Positions 1 through 11,068 of a stretch of DNA of 64,000 nt are shown here, piece after piece (the stretch's first letter is position 1; each line of letters begins with the position of its first letter). The notes beneath the pieces are model-generated. The model worked only from the letters and a program-made list of their open reading frames with translations. It was not told where the DNA came from and did no database searches. Made by a program: the position numbers and the translations under genes. The stretch is from Nematostella vectensis (Eukaryota; Cnidaria; Anthozoa; Actiniaria; Edwardsiidae): the NCBI RefSeq assembly GCF_932526225.1, contig NC_064042.1, positions 62,001 through 126,000 on the forward strand. Reading direction: 5' to 3'.

Positions 1-410
1 GCCACGCACAGCTCGCTGAGATAGAGGGTGAAAAAAATACAGGTCTATTTGGGCGTCTTGAGTCCCTTGGGGGCTCGCTATGTCGGCGCGTGGCATCGTA
101 ACGCACGGGCGCATTGTCTTTTATCGTGTACAGGACATCAAACAAGCGAAGAAAGAAAAACGTTTTTTTAGGAACCGTTTTTTTAATATCATGCAAAAAG
201 CAAAAATAAATAGAAATAAAAAAAGTGCGATTTGGCGATTCTATTTTTCTTTGTAGAGCTTATTAAGCTATTCACCGGCCTAAATATTCATTAAAAAAAT
301 AAAAATGCAATGAAAGACGTAAGGGGGAGAGGTTTGTAAAATCGCATAGAATATCGACAAAATCAGCAATACTGTCTACGCTGACTAAGTATAGCTGTAT
401 TTCACTTTAA

Positions 411-1093
411 CCCTTTCGCTCCTGGGAACTTTTGAGCAACATTGTCAGAAAAACAGACTGAAAACAGAAACCTCCCCACCTATTTCAAGTCCAACACTAC
501 CAGTTAAGCTAAGCTACCGTTGACTGAAAATTGTTTTCAGGCTTATTCTGGGTTCCTTGGACCTGGAAATGTTTTGTTTGGCTTCGGGGCAAAGAGACTT
601 ATAAAAAAACTGTTATGATTCTGTTGGAGGAGATTGCCCGCCTGTCTGTCAAGGCGTTTCCAAGACTCCCATGATGCAGTGCAGGCATGCAAAATAGGCT
701 AACAATGGTGACTCGCTTCTAATGGAGGTTCTAGCATTGATTATTGTGACTGATTGCTGTAAAATGGGACCTGACGGAGCGCAATAAAGGTATCTATTGG
801 TGACTTGATCTGTGTTTGCTTGTCTCTATTTGTAGTTCGGAATTTTGTGTCTTTTTTGGTAAGAAATGTTTCTAAGTTTAAGCATTTTATTACGAATTGG
901 TCAGCAATTAAGGTTGATATTTTGACAAAAGAGTCAATTCTATTACATTGCTTAGATGCGCTTTTGCAGGTCGTCTATGCCTTGGATGAATCTATGAGTA
1001 TCCGGGTCTGGTGATGTTTAGTTTGCATTTTTGACGTTTTGGAGTTGGGCCTATATTTTACAGGCGTCTCAGGGCGTTATGGCAATGAAAGAC
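411..1093. mobile_element. TTAA-flanked non-autonomous element (unit 1)
   Basis: A 683-bp segment flanked by TTAA at 407-410 and 1094-1097. It starts CCCTTTCGCTCC and its reverse complement starts GTCTTTCATTGCC, which is weak terminal similarity. The inverted copy of the repeat lacks it: there a single TTAA (22181-22184) directly joins the two flanks. That is the empty site expected for insertion into TTAA. No transposase is encoded. Confidence 0.6.
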
Positions 1094-1390
1094 TTAAAGG
1101 GACAGCGTCATGGTACTGCGCATGTCAGTGTTTATTGTAGGCTTTTAATCGCCTACAAATAGTTGAACTTTTTAAAAGCTGTCAATACCTTGTTAAAATA
1201 ATATGCAATATTTTATTGAAAGCAATATTTTATAGAAACTATGTTTATTGACAGTTTGTGGTCATTTTCTTTGAATTTATGTCGCCCACATGTACCAAAA
1301 GCTCATAAGTCAGTATTAGAGTTTACTAAATTTCATTGTGTCAGGTTCAGAGAGCTACTGAAAGCACTTACCATGGCACTGCCCCTTTAA
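1094..1390. mobile_element. TTAA MITE (unit 1)
   Basis: Bounded by TTAA on both sides. The left end reads AGGGACAGCGTCATGGTACT and the right end, reverse-complemented, reads AGGGGCAGTGCCATGGTAAG, so it has ~25-bp terminal inverted repeats. Short length, no ORF and a TTAA target suggest a MITE of the piggyBac or Kolobok type. The superfamily is inferred. Confidence 0.7.
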
Positions 1391-2945
1391 ATAGCTGTAA
1401 AAAAAAATAAGAGAAAATAGCTGGAGGGGGTCTCTGTTGGTTTTGTTTTAGTTTTAGTTTTCTTTTATTATTTTTTTTTTCTGGGGTGGGGGAGTGGGGG
1501 AAGGAGGAATTCAGCTTAAAATTGCCCGTGGTCAATTCAACCAACTAAGCAACTAGTACAAAAGATGTTGGTTTTGCAGTCTTTTATTCAATACTTTCAA
1601 GGTTATCATGCAATTCTGTAGTTTGACTGGAAATATATACTTTTTTTCTATTCATTTGCAGTTCTATATGTACAGTGTGACCATAGTCATGATTACAATT
1701 ATTTATAATAATTTTTACCCACTAACAAAAACCAACTTGACTGCAAAACACTCACTGTAAAGCATAAGATATTAGGCATTTCTTTCATGTGGCTGTGAGG
1801 TTGACCTGTCAACATCTACAGGGGCCACACTCAACTCGGAATCATAGGGGTCCATAAAAGCAAGGTGTCGCAGAACCTTTTCCTGCCCTCCTTACCCTCC
1901 TTCATCAAGAATACCTGTGCAGCCGACACCCTTAGGTGGATGGGGTGCACAGGTGCTTTGGGTGTGGCCCTGAAGATGGCACAGTGACCACAAGATGTAC
2001 CAGAATGAAATTGTATATACTGTAAAAACATGTGAGTAGAAAACAGTCAATAGCCATGGAGTTTTTAGTGTGTTGTACATGTTATACATGTTTTAGGATT
2101 TACCTAATTACTTACAGTATTTTTTTAAATAGAAGTTTTTACTTGTATAATTTAGATGAGTAATACATACTTTTCATAGTATGTTGTAGAACTCGTCTCG
2201 TTCCTCCTAAATAACAATCAAAATTATGTTTGTTATTATCTTCGTGCAAAGGAATCTACAGTAGTTTTTTAATCAGATAATTGTTTTTCCTTCAACATTC
2301 CCCTGTTATTTCAACAGCTCTCCCTTGAATTTGCTTGTCTCAGAAATAGACCTTGTTTGATAAACAAAGACATGTTACCCACTTATTCAATAATAGGTAA
2401 CAACTGCAATATTGTACTGTATGAAAAGAGTGTCCCTCCCCCTTCTAATGTTGACATCAGTAAATCTAGCAAGCTCATTTTGCTGGATGTATGATGTATA
2501 CCAGGCTTGTATCCTCCAGGTCCATTTCCATACTCCGATGGATGCCATTACGGAATTGATCCGGAGATCCGGAGAAAAATTCACGAGGGGGAGGGCCAGT
2601 CAACACTCCTCTTCCCAAAGTCAGACGGTTGTTTGGATGGTCTGTTTTTTTTGTTTTGTTTTTTTTTCTTGTTTTTTTTTCTTCTTATTTTTCCGAAAAC
2701 TACGCAGGAGTGAGAGGGGTTAAGCTCTACGAAAAAAAAAATTAATAGAAAAAAAAAGAAAAAAGAAAAAAGGCCATTGGCATGGGATCGAACCCGACCT
2801 GAAAAACAAAACGGAAACCATACATACGGATTACTCAATCGGTATGGCAGCACAAGGCTTTTACGGAAGGCTGTAAAGAACCCGAAGGCCCCTAGCACCG
2901 ATATTTCCGGCAAATATGCTGTACAACACTCTTGCAAGGTATTCC

Positions 2946-3020
2946 GACCCGCGCATTAATGGGGAGGACAATAACCAGGATCCCAGGCCTGTAATACGGT
3001 TACGCCACGCACAGCTCGCT
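2946..3020 (-). other. tRNA-like (SINE-type) segment
   Basis: On the minus strand an A-box-like stretch (GTGGCGTAACCG) lies about 55 nt before a degenerate B-box-like stretch (GGGTCGGAATACC). A second B-box-like motif (GGGTTCGATCCC, minus strand) occurs near 2787. A diverged solo copy lies near 47757-47820. This could be a tRNA-derived SINE tail captured in the repeat. No clean cloverleaf was found, so the call is weak. Confidence 0.25.
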
Positions 3021-3415
3021 GAGATAGAGGGTGGAAAAAAATACAGGTCTATTTGGGCGTCTTGAGTCCCTTGGGGGCTCGCTATGTCGGCGCGTGGCAT
3101 CGTAACGCACGGGCGCATTGTCTTTTATCGTGTACAAGACATCAAACAAGCGAAGAAAGAAAAACGTTTTTTTGGGAACCGTTTTTTTAATATCATGCAA
3201 AAAGCAAAAATAAATAGAAATAAATAAAGTGCGATTTGGCGATTCTATTTTTCTTTGTAGAGCTTATGAAGCTATTCACCGGCCTAAATATTTATAAAAA
3301 AAAAAAAAAATGCAATGAAAGACGTATGGGGGAGAGGTTTGTAAAATCGCATAGAATATCGACAAAATCAGCAATACTGTCTACGCTGACTAAGTATAGC
3401 TGTATTTCACTTTAA

Positions 3416-4096
3416 CCCTTTCGCTCCTGGGAACTTTTGAGCAACATTGTAAGAAAAACAGACTGAAAACAGAAACCTCCCCCCCTATTTCAAGTCCAAC
3501 ACTACCAGTTAAGCTAAGCTACCGTTGACTGAAAATTGTTTTCAGGCTTATTCTGGGTTCCTTGGACCTGGAAATGTTTTGTTTGGCTTCGGGGCAAAGA
3601 GACTTTTAAAAAAACTGTTATGATTCTGTTGGAGGAGATTGCCCGCCTGTCTGTCAAGGTGTTTCCAAGACTCCCATGATGCAGTGCAGGCATGCAAAAT
3701 AGGCTAACAATGGTGACTCGCTTCTAATGGAGGTTCTAGCATTGATTATTGTGACTGATTGCTGTAAAATGGGACCTGACGGAGCGCAATAAAGGTATCT
3801 ATTGGTGACTTGATCTGTGTTTGCTTGTCTCTATTTGTAGTTCGGAATTTTGTGTCTTTTTTGGTAAGAAATGTTTCTAAGTTTAAGCATTTTATTACGA
3901 ATTGGTCAGCAATTAAGGTTGATATTTTGACAAAAGAGTCAATTCTATTACATTGCTTAGATGCGCTTTTGCAGGTCGTCTATGCCTTGGATGAATCTAT
4001 GAGTATCCGGGTCTGGTGATGTTTAGTTTGCATTTTTGACGTTTTGGAGTTGGGCCTATATTTTACAGGCGTCAGGGCGTTATGGCAATGAAAGAC
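3416..4096. mobile_element. TTAA-flanked non-autonomous element (unit 2)
   Basis: Second copy of the 683-bp TTAA-bounded segment, amplified with the 3-kb unit rather than independently inserted, since its position within the unit is identical. Confidence 0.6.
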
Positions 4097-4393
4097 TTAA
4101 AGGGACAGCGTCATGGTACTGCGCATGTCAGTGTTTATTGTAGGCTTTTAATCGCTTACAAATAGTTGAACTTTTTAAAAGCTGTCAATACCTTGTTAAA
4201 ATAATATGCAATATTTTATTGAAAGCAATATTTTATAGAAACTATGTTTATTGACAGTTTGTGGTCATTTTCTTTGAATTTAAGTCCCCCACATGTACCA
4301 AAAGCTCATAAGTCAGTATTAGAGTTTACTAAATTTTATTGTGTCAGGTTCAGAGAGCTATTGAAAGCACTTACCATGACACTGCCCCTTTAA
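4097..4393. mobile_element. TTAA MITE (unit 2)
   Basis: Copy of the ~297-bp inverted-repeat MITE inside unit 2, with the same TTAA boundaries. Confidence 0.7.
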
Positions 4394-6430
4394 ATAGCTG
4401 TAAAAAAAATAAGAGAAAATAGCTGGAGGGGGTCTCTGTTGGTTTTGTTTTAGTTTTAGTTTTCTTTTATTATTTTTTTTCTCTGGGGTGGGGGAGTGGG
4501 GGAAAGAGGAATTCAGCTTAAAATTGCCCGTGGTTAATTCAACCAACTAAGCAACTAGTACAAATAAAGATGTTGTTTTTGCAGTCTTTTATTCAATACT
4601 TTCAAGGTTATCATGCAATTCTGTAGTTTGACTGGAAATATATACTTTTTTTCTATTCATTTACAGTTCTATATGTACAGTGTGACCATAGTCATGATTA
4701 CAATTATTTATAATCATTTTTACCCACTAACAGAAACCAACTTGACTGCAAAACACTCACTGTAAAGCATAAGATATTAGGCATTTCTTTCATGTGGCTG
4801 TGAGGTTGACCTGTCAACATCTACAGGGGCCACACTCAACTCGGAATCATAGGGGTCCATAAAAGCAAGGTGTCGCAGAACCTTTTCCTGCCCTCCTTAC
4901 CCTCCTTCATCAAGAATACCTGTGCAGCCGACACCCTTAGGTGGATGGGGTGCACAGGTGCTTTGGGTGTGGCCCTGAAGATGGCACAGTGACCACAAGA
5001 TGTACCAGAATGAAATTGTATATACTGTAAAAACATGTGAGTAGAAAACAGTCAATAGCCATGGAGTTTTTAGTGTGTTGTTCATGTTATACATGTTTTA
5101 GGATTTACCTAATTACTTACAGTATTTTTTTAAATATAATTTTTTACTTGTATAATTTAGATGAGTAATACATACTTTTCATAGTATGTTGTAGAACTCG
5201 TCTCGTTCCTCCTAAATAACAATCAAAATTATGTTTGTTATTATCTTCGTGCAAAGGAATCTACAGTAGTTTTTTAATCAGATAATTGTTTTCCTTCAAC
5301 ATTCCCCTGTTATTTCAACAGCTCTCCCTTGAATTTGCTTGTCTCAGAAATAGACCTTGTTTGATAAACAAAGACATGTTACCCACTTATTCAATAATAG
5401 GTAACAACTGCAATATTGTACTGTATGAAAAGAGTGTCCCTCCCCCTTCTAATGTTGACATCAGTAAATCTAGCAAGCTCATTTTGCTAGATGTATGATG
5501 TATACCAGGCTTGTATCCTCCAGGTCCATTTCCATACTCCGATGGATGCCATTACGGAATTGATCCGGAGATCCGGAGAAAAATTCACGAGGGGGAGGGC
5601 CAGTCAACACTCCTCTTCCCAAAGTCAGACGGTTGTTTGGATGGTCTGTTTTTTTTGTTTTTTTTTGTTTTTTTTTTCTTGTTTTTTTTTTTCTTCTTAT
5701 TTTTCCGAAAACTACGCAGGAGTGAGAGGGGTTAAGCTCTACGAAAAAAAAATTAATAGAAATAAAAAGAAAAAAGAAAAAAGGCCATTGGCATGGGATC
5801 GAACCCGACCTGAAAAACAAAACGGAAACCATACATACGGATTACCCAATCGGTATGGCAGCACAAGGCTTTTACGGAAGGCTCTAAAGAACCCGAAGGC
5901 CCCAAGCACCGATATTTCCGGCGAATATGCTGTACAACACTCTTGCAAGGTATTCCGACCCGCGCATTAATGGGGAGGACAATAACCAGGATCCCAGGCC
6001 TGTAATACGGTTACGCCACGCACAGCTCGCTGAGATAGAGGGTGAAAAAAATACAGGTCTATTTGGGCGTCTTGAGTCCCTTGGGGCTCGCTATGTCGGC
6101 GCGTGGCATCGTAACGCACGGGCGCATTGTCTTTTATCGTGTACAAGACATCAAACAAGCGAAGAAAGAAAAACGTTTTTTTTGGGAACCGTTTTTTTAA
6201 TATCATGCAAAAAGCAAAAATAAATAGAAATAAATAAAGTGCGATTTGGCGATTCTATTTTTCTTTGTAGAGCTTATTAAGCTATTCACCAGCCTAAATA
6301 TTTATAAAAAAAAAAATAAAAAAAATGCAATGAAAGACGTATGGGGGAGAGGTTTGTAAAATCGCATAGAATATCGACAAAATCAGCAATACTGTCTACG
6401 CTGACTAAGTATAGCTGTATTTCGCTTTAA

Positions 6431-7113
6431 CCCTTTCGCTCCTGGGAACTTTTGAGCAACATTGTAAGAAAAACAGACTGAAAACAGAAACCTCCCCCCC
6501 TATTTCAAGTCCAACACTACCAGTTAAGCTAAGCTACCGTTGACTGAAAATTGTTTTCAGGCTTATTCTGGGTTCCTTGGACCTGGAAATGTTTTGTTTG
6601 GCTTCGGGGCAAAGAGACTTATAAAAAAACTGTTATGATTCTGTTGGAGGAGATTGCCCGCCTGTCTGTCAAGGTGTTTCCAAGACTCCCATGATGCAGT
6701 GCAGGCATGCAAAATAGGCTAACAATGGTGACTCGCTTCTAATGGAGGTTCTAGCATTGATTATTGTGACTGATTGCTGTAAAATGGGACCTGACGGAGC
6801 GCAATAAAGGTATCTATTGGTGACTTGATCTGTGTTTGCTTGTCTCTATTTGTAGTTCGGAATTTTGTGTCTTTTTTTGTAAGAAATGTTTCTAAGTTTA
6901 AGCATTTTATTACGAATTGGTCAGCAATTAAGGTTGATATTTTGACAAAAGAGTCAATTCTATTACATTGCTTAGATGCGCTTTTGCAGGTCGTCTATGC
7001 CTTGGATGAATCTATGAGTATCCGGGTCTGGTGATGTTTAGTTTGCATTTTTGACGTTTTGGAGTTGGGCCTATATTTTACAGGCGTCTCAGGGCGTTAT
7101 GGCAATGAAAGAC
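6431..7113. mobile_element. TTAA-flanked non-autonomous element (unit 3)
   Basis: Third copy of the same TTAA-bounded segment, at the same relative position in the unit. Confidence 0.6.
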
Positions 7114-7410
7114 TTAAAGGGACAGCGTCGTGGTACTGCGCATGTCAGTGTTTATTGTAGGCTTTTAATCGCCTACAAATAGTTGAACTTTTTAAAAGCT
7201 GTCAATACCTTGTTAAAATAATATGCAATATTTTATTGAAAGCAATATTTTATAGAAACTATGTTTATTGACAGTTTGTGGTCATTTTCTTTGAATTTAA
7301 GTCCCCCACATGTACCAAAAGCTCATAAGTCAGTATTAGAGTTTACTAAATTTCATTGTGTCAGGTTCAGAGAGCTATTGAAAGCACTTACCATGGCACT
7401 GCCCCTTTAA
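7114..7410. mobile_element. TTAA MITE (unit 3)
   Basis: Copy of the ~297-bp inverted-repeat MITE inside unit 3, with the same TTAA boundaries. Confidence 0.7.
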
Positions 7411-8077
7411 ATAGCTGTTAAAAAATAAGAGAAAATAGCTGGAGGGGGTCTCTGTTGGTTTTGTTTTAGTTTTAGTTTTCTTTTATTATTTATTTTTTCT
7501 AGGGTGGGGGAGTGGGGGAAGGAGGAATTCAGCTTAAAATTGCCCGTGGTCAATTCAACCAACTAAGCAACTAGTACAAAAGATGTTGGTTTTGCAGTCT
7601 TTTATTCAATACTTTCAAGGTTATCATGCAATTCTGTAGTTTGACTGGAAATATATACTTTTTTTCTATTCATTTACAGTTCTATATGTACAGTGTGACC
7701 ATAGTCATGATTACAATTATTTATAATAATTTTTACCCACTAACAGAAACCAACTTGACTGCAAAACACTCACTGTAAAGCATAAGATATTAGGCATTTC
7801 TTTCATGTGGCTGTGAGGTTGACCTGTCAACATCTACAGGGGCCACACTCAACTCGGAATCATAGGGGTCCATAAAAGCAAGGTGTCGCAGAACGTTTTC
7901 CTGCCCTCCTTACCCTCCTTCATCAGGAATACCTGTGCAGCCGACACCCTTAGGTGGGTGGGGTGCACAGGTGCTTTGGGTGTGGCCCTGAAGATGGCAC
8001 AGTGACCACAAGATGTACCAGAATGAAATTGTATATACTGTAAAATCATGTGAGTAAAAAACAGTCAATAGCCATGG

Positions 8078-9487
8078 TTTTTCAGGCCGGGTTCAAACCC
8101 AGGCCTATGGCATTTAAAAAAAATTCAATTCTATTTTCTTATTACTTAGTGCTAAGCCCCCTCAATCCTGCATAGTTTTGCGCAAAAAATTATATAAAAA
8201 AAAAAACAGATCAAAAAAAGGAGCATAAATAGAATGCTTAATTGGTGGAGAGAGGAGGGGTATTAAGGTAATCTAGATTTCTTATTACCATAATGCCAAC
8301 AAAAGCAGAGGGGAGGGGCACTCTCTTAATACAACATTGCAGTTATTACCTATTATTGAATAAGTTGGTAACATGTCTTTGTTGATCAAACAAGGTCAAT
8401 TTGTGAGACAAGCAAACTCGAGGAAGAGTGTTGAAAGAACAGGTGAGTGTTAAAAGACAAAAAAATATATGATTAGAAAACTACTGTAGATTCCTTTGCA
8501 CCTAGATAATAACAAACATCATTTTGTTTGTTATTTAGGAGGGAAGAGACAAGCTCTACGAGGTCAATGAGAAGTGTGTATTACTCTTCTCAATTATACA
8601 AGTAGTAAATAATATTTTTTTAAACTACTGTAATTTAGTAAGTATAAGTAAGTAAATCCTAAAACATGTATAACGTACAACAAACTAGAAATTCCATGGC
8701 TATTGACTGTTTTCCACTCACATGTTTTTACATTTTTAACAAGTATACAACTTCATTCTGGTACATCTCGTGGTGACTTCAGGGCCACACCCAAAGCACC
8801 TGTGCACCCCATCCACCTAAGGGCATCAACTGCACAGGTGTTCCTGATGAATGAGGGTAAAGACAGGAAAAGATTCCGCATCACCATGTTTTCATGGGCC
8901 CCCATGATTCCGAGTTGGGTGTGGCCCCTCTGGATGTTGATATGTCAACCTCACAGCCGCATGAAAGAAATGCCTAATATCGAATGCCCTACATTGAGTG
9001 TTTTGCAGTCAAGATGGTTTCTGTTAGAAGGTAAAAAGTTTTCTTAATAATTGTAATCATAGCTATGGTCACACTGTATACATAGAATTGTAAATGAAAA
9101 GAAAGATAAGAAAGAAAAATAAATATATATTTGCAGTCAAACTACAGAATTGCATGATAATCTTCAATATATTGAATAAAGGACTGCAAAACCAACATCT
9201 GTTGTACTAGTTGCTTAGTTGCTTGGCTATTTTGAGCTGAATCCCCCCCAAAAAAAATAATAAATCAAACCCAAAATAAAACGACAACAACAGAGACCCA
9301 CCACCACCTATTTTGATTTGTTTACAGCCCTTTAAAAGGGCAGTGTCGTGGTAATAGCTTTGCAATAGCTCTCTGTCCCTGATACAATGAATTTCAGTGA
9401 AATTCTAATACTGACTTATGAGTTTTGGTACATGTCAATAAAGATAGTTTTCAATAAAATATTATATTATGCCAGCAAGGTATTGAC
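8078..9487 (-). repeat. Inverted diverged copy of the 3-kb repeat, left part
   Basis: Reverse complement of the 3-kb family, running from unit position ~2800 back to ~1187, with many substitutions and indels. It parallels 22797-24233 closely, so two inverted units were once adjacent. It ends inside a TTAA MITE (TTAA at 9332-9335) at the exact point where the PLV begins. Confidence 0.85.
9482..9487. repeat. Target-site duplication, left (ATTGAC)
   Basis: ATTGAC directly abuts the PLV terminus and is repeated at 22077-22082. The uninterrupted sister repeat at 24233-24250 has a single ATTGAC in the same context (CAAGGTATTGACAGCTTTTA), so this is a genuine 6-bp duplication. Confidence 0.92.
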
Positions 9488-9768
9488 GGGGGGGGACTGG
9501 GGGGTTTCAGAGGAACTGGTGGGAGGCATGGATCGCCCCTCCGGGCCTCCCAGCCCCGTCTCTATATATCAGACAGATAATGTTTCGCGTACGTGAACAA
9601 TCGGCAAAAGCTAATGAAGGCCAAATCGATTTCACGTACATAAACAATCGGCAAAAGTTAATGTAGGCAAAATAGATTTCGCGTACACGAATAATCAATT
9701 AGGGCCGCAGGTGTTTCGCGTGCACGAATCGATTAGGGCTGCAGGTGTTTCGCGTTCATGAATAATTA
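9488..9768. repeat. PLV left terminal inverted repeat
   Basis: Starts with a G-run then ACTGGGGGGTTTCAGAGG and matches the reverse complement of 21797-22076 with about eight mismatches over ~280 bp. The inner half holds five variants of TTTCGCGTACGTGAA (about 9583, 9629, 9676, 9715 and 9747), which may be integrase or terminal-protein sites. Confidence 0.92.
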
Positions 9769-9937
9769 GGGCGTAGGCCGGGCGCGTGCAAGCCCAAGGA
9801 CTTGCGCGTACACGACTTTTTGCGGCAAATAGCGGTGGGGCCGCGAAAACGAGGAGGGCCGCCAACCTACGGAGCGTGGAATAATCGGTTTTCGGCCGTG
9901 AGTTCGAAGCCGCCTGCGTGGCGTTTAAACCTGAGTT
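9769..9937. other. PLV left spacer
   Basis: GC-rich sequence between the left terminal repeat and the first gene. I see no convincing ORF or RNA. It contains one further diverged GCGTACACGA-type motif near 9806. Confidence 0.4.
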
Positions 9938-10582
9938 CTACTCGAACACCTCGCTCCCGAACTCCTCGCGGATTTTTCTCAGTCTCTTTTTCATCCTTTC
10001 GCGTGCCACCAGGGAGGGCCCTTTCCCGCTTTTTTTATCATGCGGTGCGAGGCCGTGTCGAGCTCTGATAGCGGCCTTGAGCGCGTTGTATCTCTCTTGT
10101 TCCTGAAGTATTAGCCGAAACTCTTCGTCTGAGATACGCCCGTCTTGCAGAGCCTTAGAGACCAGCTCGCTGGTCGAGTTTTTCTTACTCTCCGCTAGAA
10201 CCATCGTGTCTTCGTGTTTAGCCACCTTGCTCGTAAGACCCCTAGAGACCACCCCCGCGCCCGCGCCCAGGACACCGACCAGCCCAGCGACCCCTGCCAG
10301 CGGAGCACCGATCAGAACCCCTATCCCACTCAAAGAGACTCCCAGGCCGGCGCTGGAAAGCGCCCCTGCAGCGATGCCGGATGCCACAGACACAGCATGG
10401 GTAACGGCGAAGGCGCGCTTATACTTCTTCCGCACCTGTCGATAATGCGTTACCTCATTGCCTAGAACCGCCTGAGTGTCACGTATTACCTGGAGTCGAA
10501 AACTTTGCGCGTCGCCGCCGGTGCTTGGTAGACGTTTGCGGGGGGTGGGCACTGGGGAGCGGGGGATATATGGATATGCCAC
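9938..10582 (-). CDS. PLV glycine-rich membrane-associated protein
   Basis: Open for 214 codons. Residues ~62-115 form a long Gly/Ala/Val-rich hydrophobic stretch (two or three possible membrane segments). A charged region follows with the motif DGRISDEEFRLIL (~146-158), then a basic tail. This layout fits a small PLV virion or membrane-interacting protein found in cnidarian elements; the function is unknown. The open frame begins at a GTG. A better ATG lies at 10607 in another frame, so the N terminus has probably suffered a frameshift near 10510. The next gene upstream ends at 10635 on the same strand. Confidence 0.7.
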   Translation of the reverse strand: MAYPYIPRSPVPTPRKRLPSTGGDAQSFRLQVIRDTQAVLGNEVTHYRQVRKKYKRAFAVTHAVSVASGIAAGALSSAGLGVSLSGIGVLIGAPLAGVAGLVGVLGAGAGVVSRGLTSKVAKHEDTMVLAESKKNSTSELVSKALQDGRISDEEFRLILQEQERYNALKAAIRARHGLAPHDKKSGKGPSLVARERMKKRLRKIREEFGSEVFE

Positions 10583-10634
10583 CGCTGCTAACGTCGCTGT
10601 TCGCCATGCCTGTTATGTCGGGCCTAGGTTAGCT

Positions 10635-11039
10635 CTAATACGAGGCGAACAGGCTTGTCCTTAAAGTCCACCCGTCTACCGCGGTCATCCCTGATCCATA
10701 TTCGGATACTCGAGACAAACTCAGGAACACAATGCCTGTGGACACGAGCACGATCTCCCCGGTGAGGGGATCCAGCTTCGCGGTCAGAATCTGGCTTTTA
10801 GCGTGGTTGATCGTCTCCACGATGGACTCGGCCGTGTGGTGCCCGGCTGGCAGAGTAACGATGGGCCGGTGGGGGGCTATAGTCGTTATCTGCTGCTCCC
10901 GCCCGAGATTATACCAGCTGTTAAACAGCGAGCACTGCCGGAGCGCCACAAAACGAGGGCGCCTTATCGGCTGCCCGAAGAAGAGCGTCAGTTCACCTCC
11001 GGTGAACACAGCGTGTAGGACCACCATTGTGTTGAACAT
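10635..11039 (-). CDS. PLV minor capsid (penton-like) protein
   Basis: From ATG at 11039 this gives 134 codons. The N-terminal half (residues ~1-60) alternates hydrophobic and polar residues like a beta-rich fold and contains CSLFNSWYNL, a pattern I associate with the short penton/minor capsid proteins of PLVs. The function would be to form the icosahedral vertex. The assignment rests on pattern and on the neighbouring capsid genes, not on a full fold. The frame also extends upstream without an ATG. Its start faces the next gene's ATG (11069) across only 29 bp, suggesting a shared divergent promoter. Confidence 0.6.
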   Translation of the reverse strand: MFNTMVVLHAVFTGGELTLFFGQPIRRPRFVALRQCSLFNSWYNLGREQQITTIAPHRPIVTLPAGHHTAESIVETINHAKSQILTAKLDPLTGEIVLVSTGIVFLSLSRVSEYGSGMTAVDGWTLRTSLFASY

Positions 11040-11068
11040 AGCCCGCCTCGTGTCTAATAGGGCTGAGC
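11040..11068. promoter_or_regulatory. Divergent intergenic spacer
   Basis: Only 29 bp separate two divergently oriented ATGs, so any promoter elements must overlap one or both coding regions. No TATA-like box is evident. Confidence 0.35.

Larger units (their letters stand above)
1..3003 (+). repeat. 3-kb tandem repeat, unit 1
   Basis: The opening motif GCCACGCACAGCTCGCTGAG recurs at 3004 and 6015, and the whole intervening sequence repeats almost base for base, so this is a direct tandem array with a period of 3003-3011 bp. The unit start is arbitrary because the window opens inside the array. The unit holds two TTAA-bounded insertions (411-1093 and 1094-1390), homopolymer T and A tracts near 2641-2770, and only short ORFs. 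I recognise no transposase in it. Confidence 0.9.
3004..6014 (+). repeat. 3-kb tandem repeat, unit 2
   Basis: Near-identical to the preceding unit, differing by scattered substitutions and homopolymer-length changes (for example the A-run near 3296-3310 and the T-runs near 5647-5693). The high identity implies recent amplification or homogenisation. No convincing gene. Confidence 0.9.
6015..8077 (+). repeat. 3-kb tandem repeat, unit 3 (truncated)
   Basis: Follows the other two units until about CCATGG at 8072-8077, which corresponds to about position 2059 of unit 1. It then switches abruptly into a diverged sequence that is the reverse complement of the same family. The last ~940 bp of the unit are missing. 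Confidence 0.85.

Noticed and set aside
805..1014. Repeated 69-codon ORF in each 3-kb unit
   Set aside because: Identical only because the units are near-identical. It is absent from the diverged inverted copies, so there is no evidence of coding.
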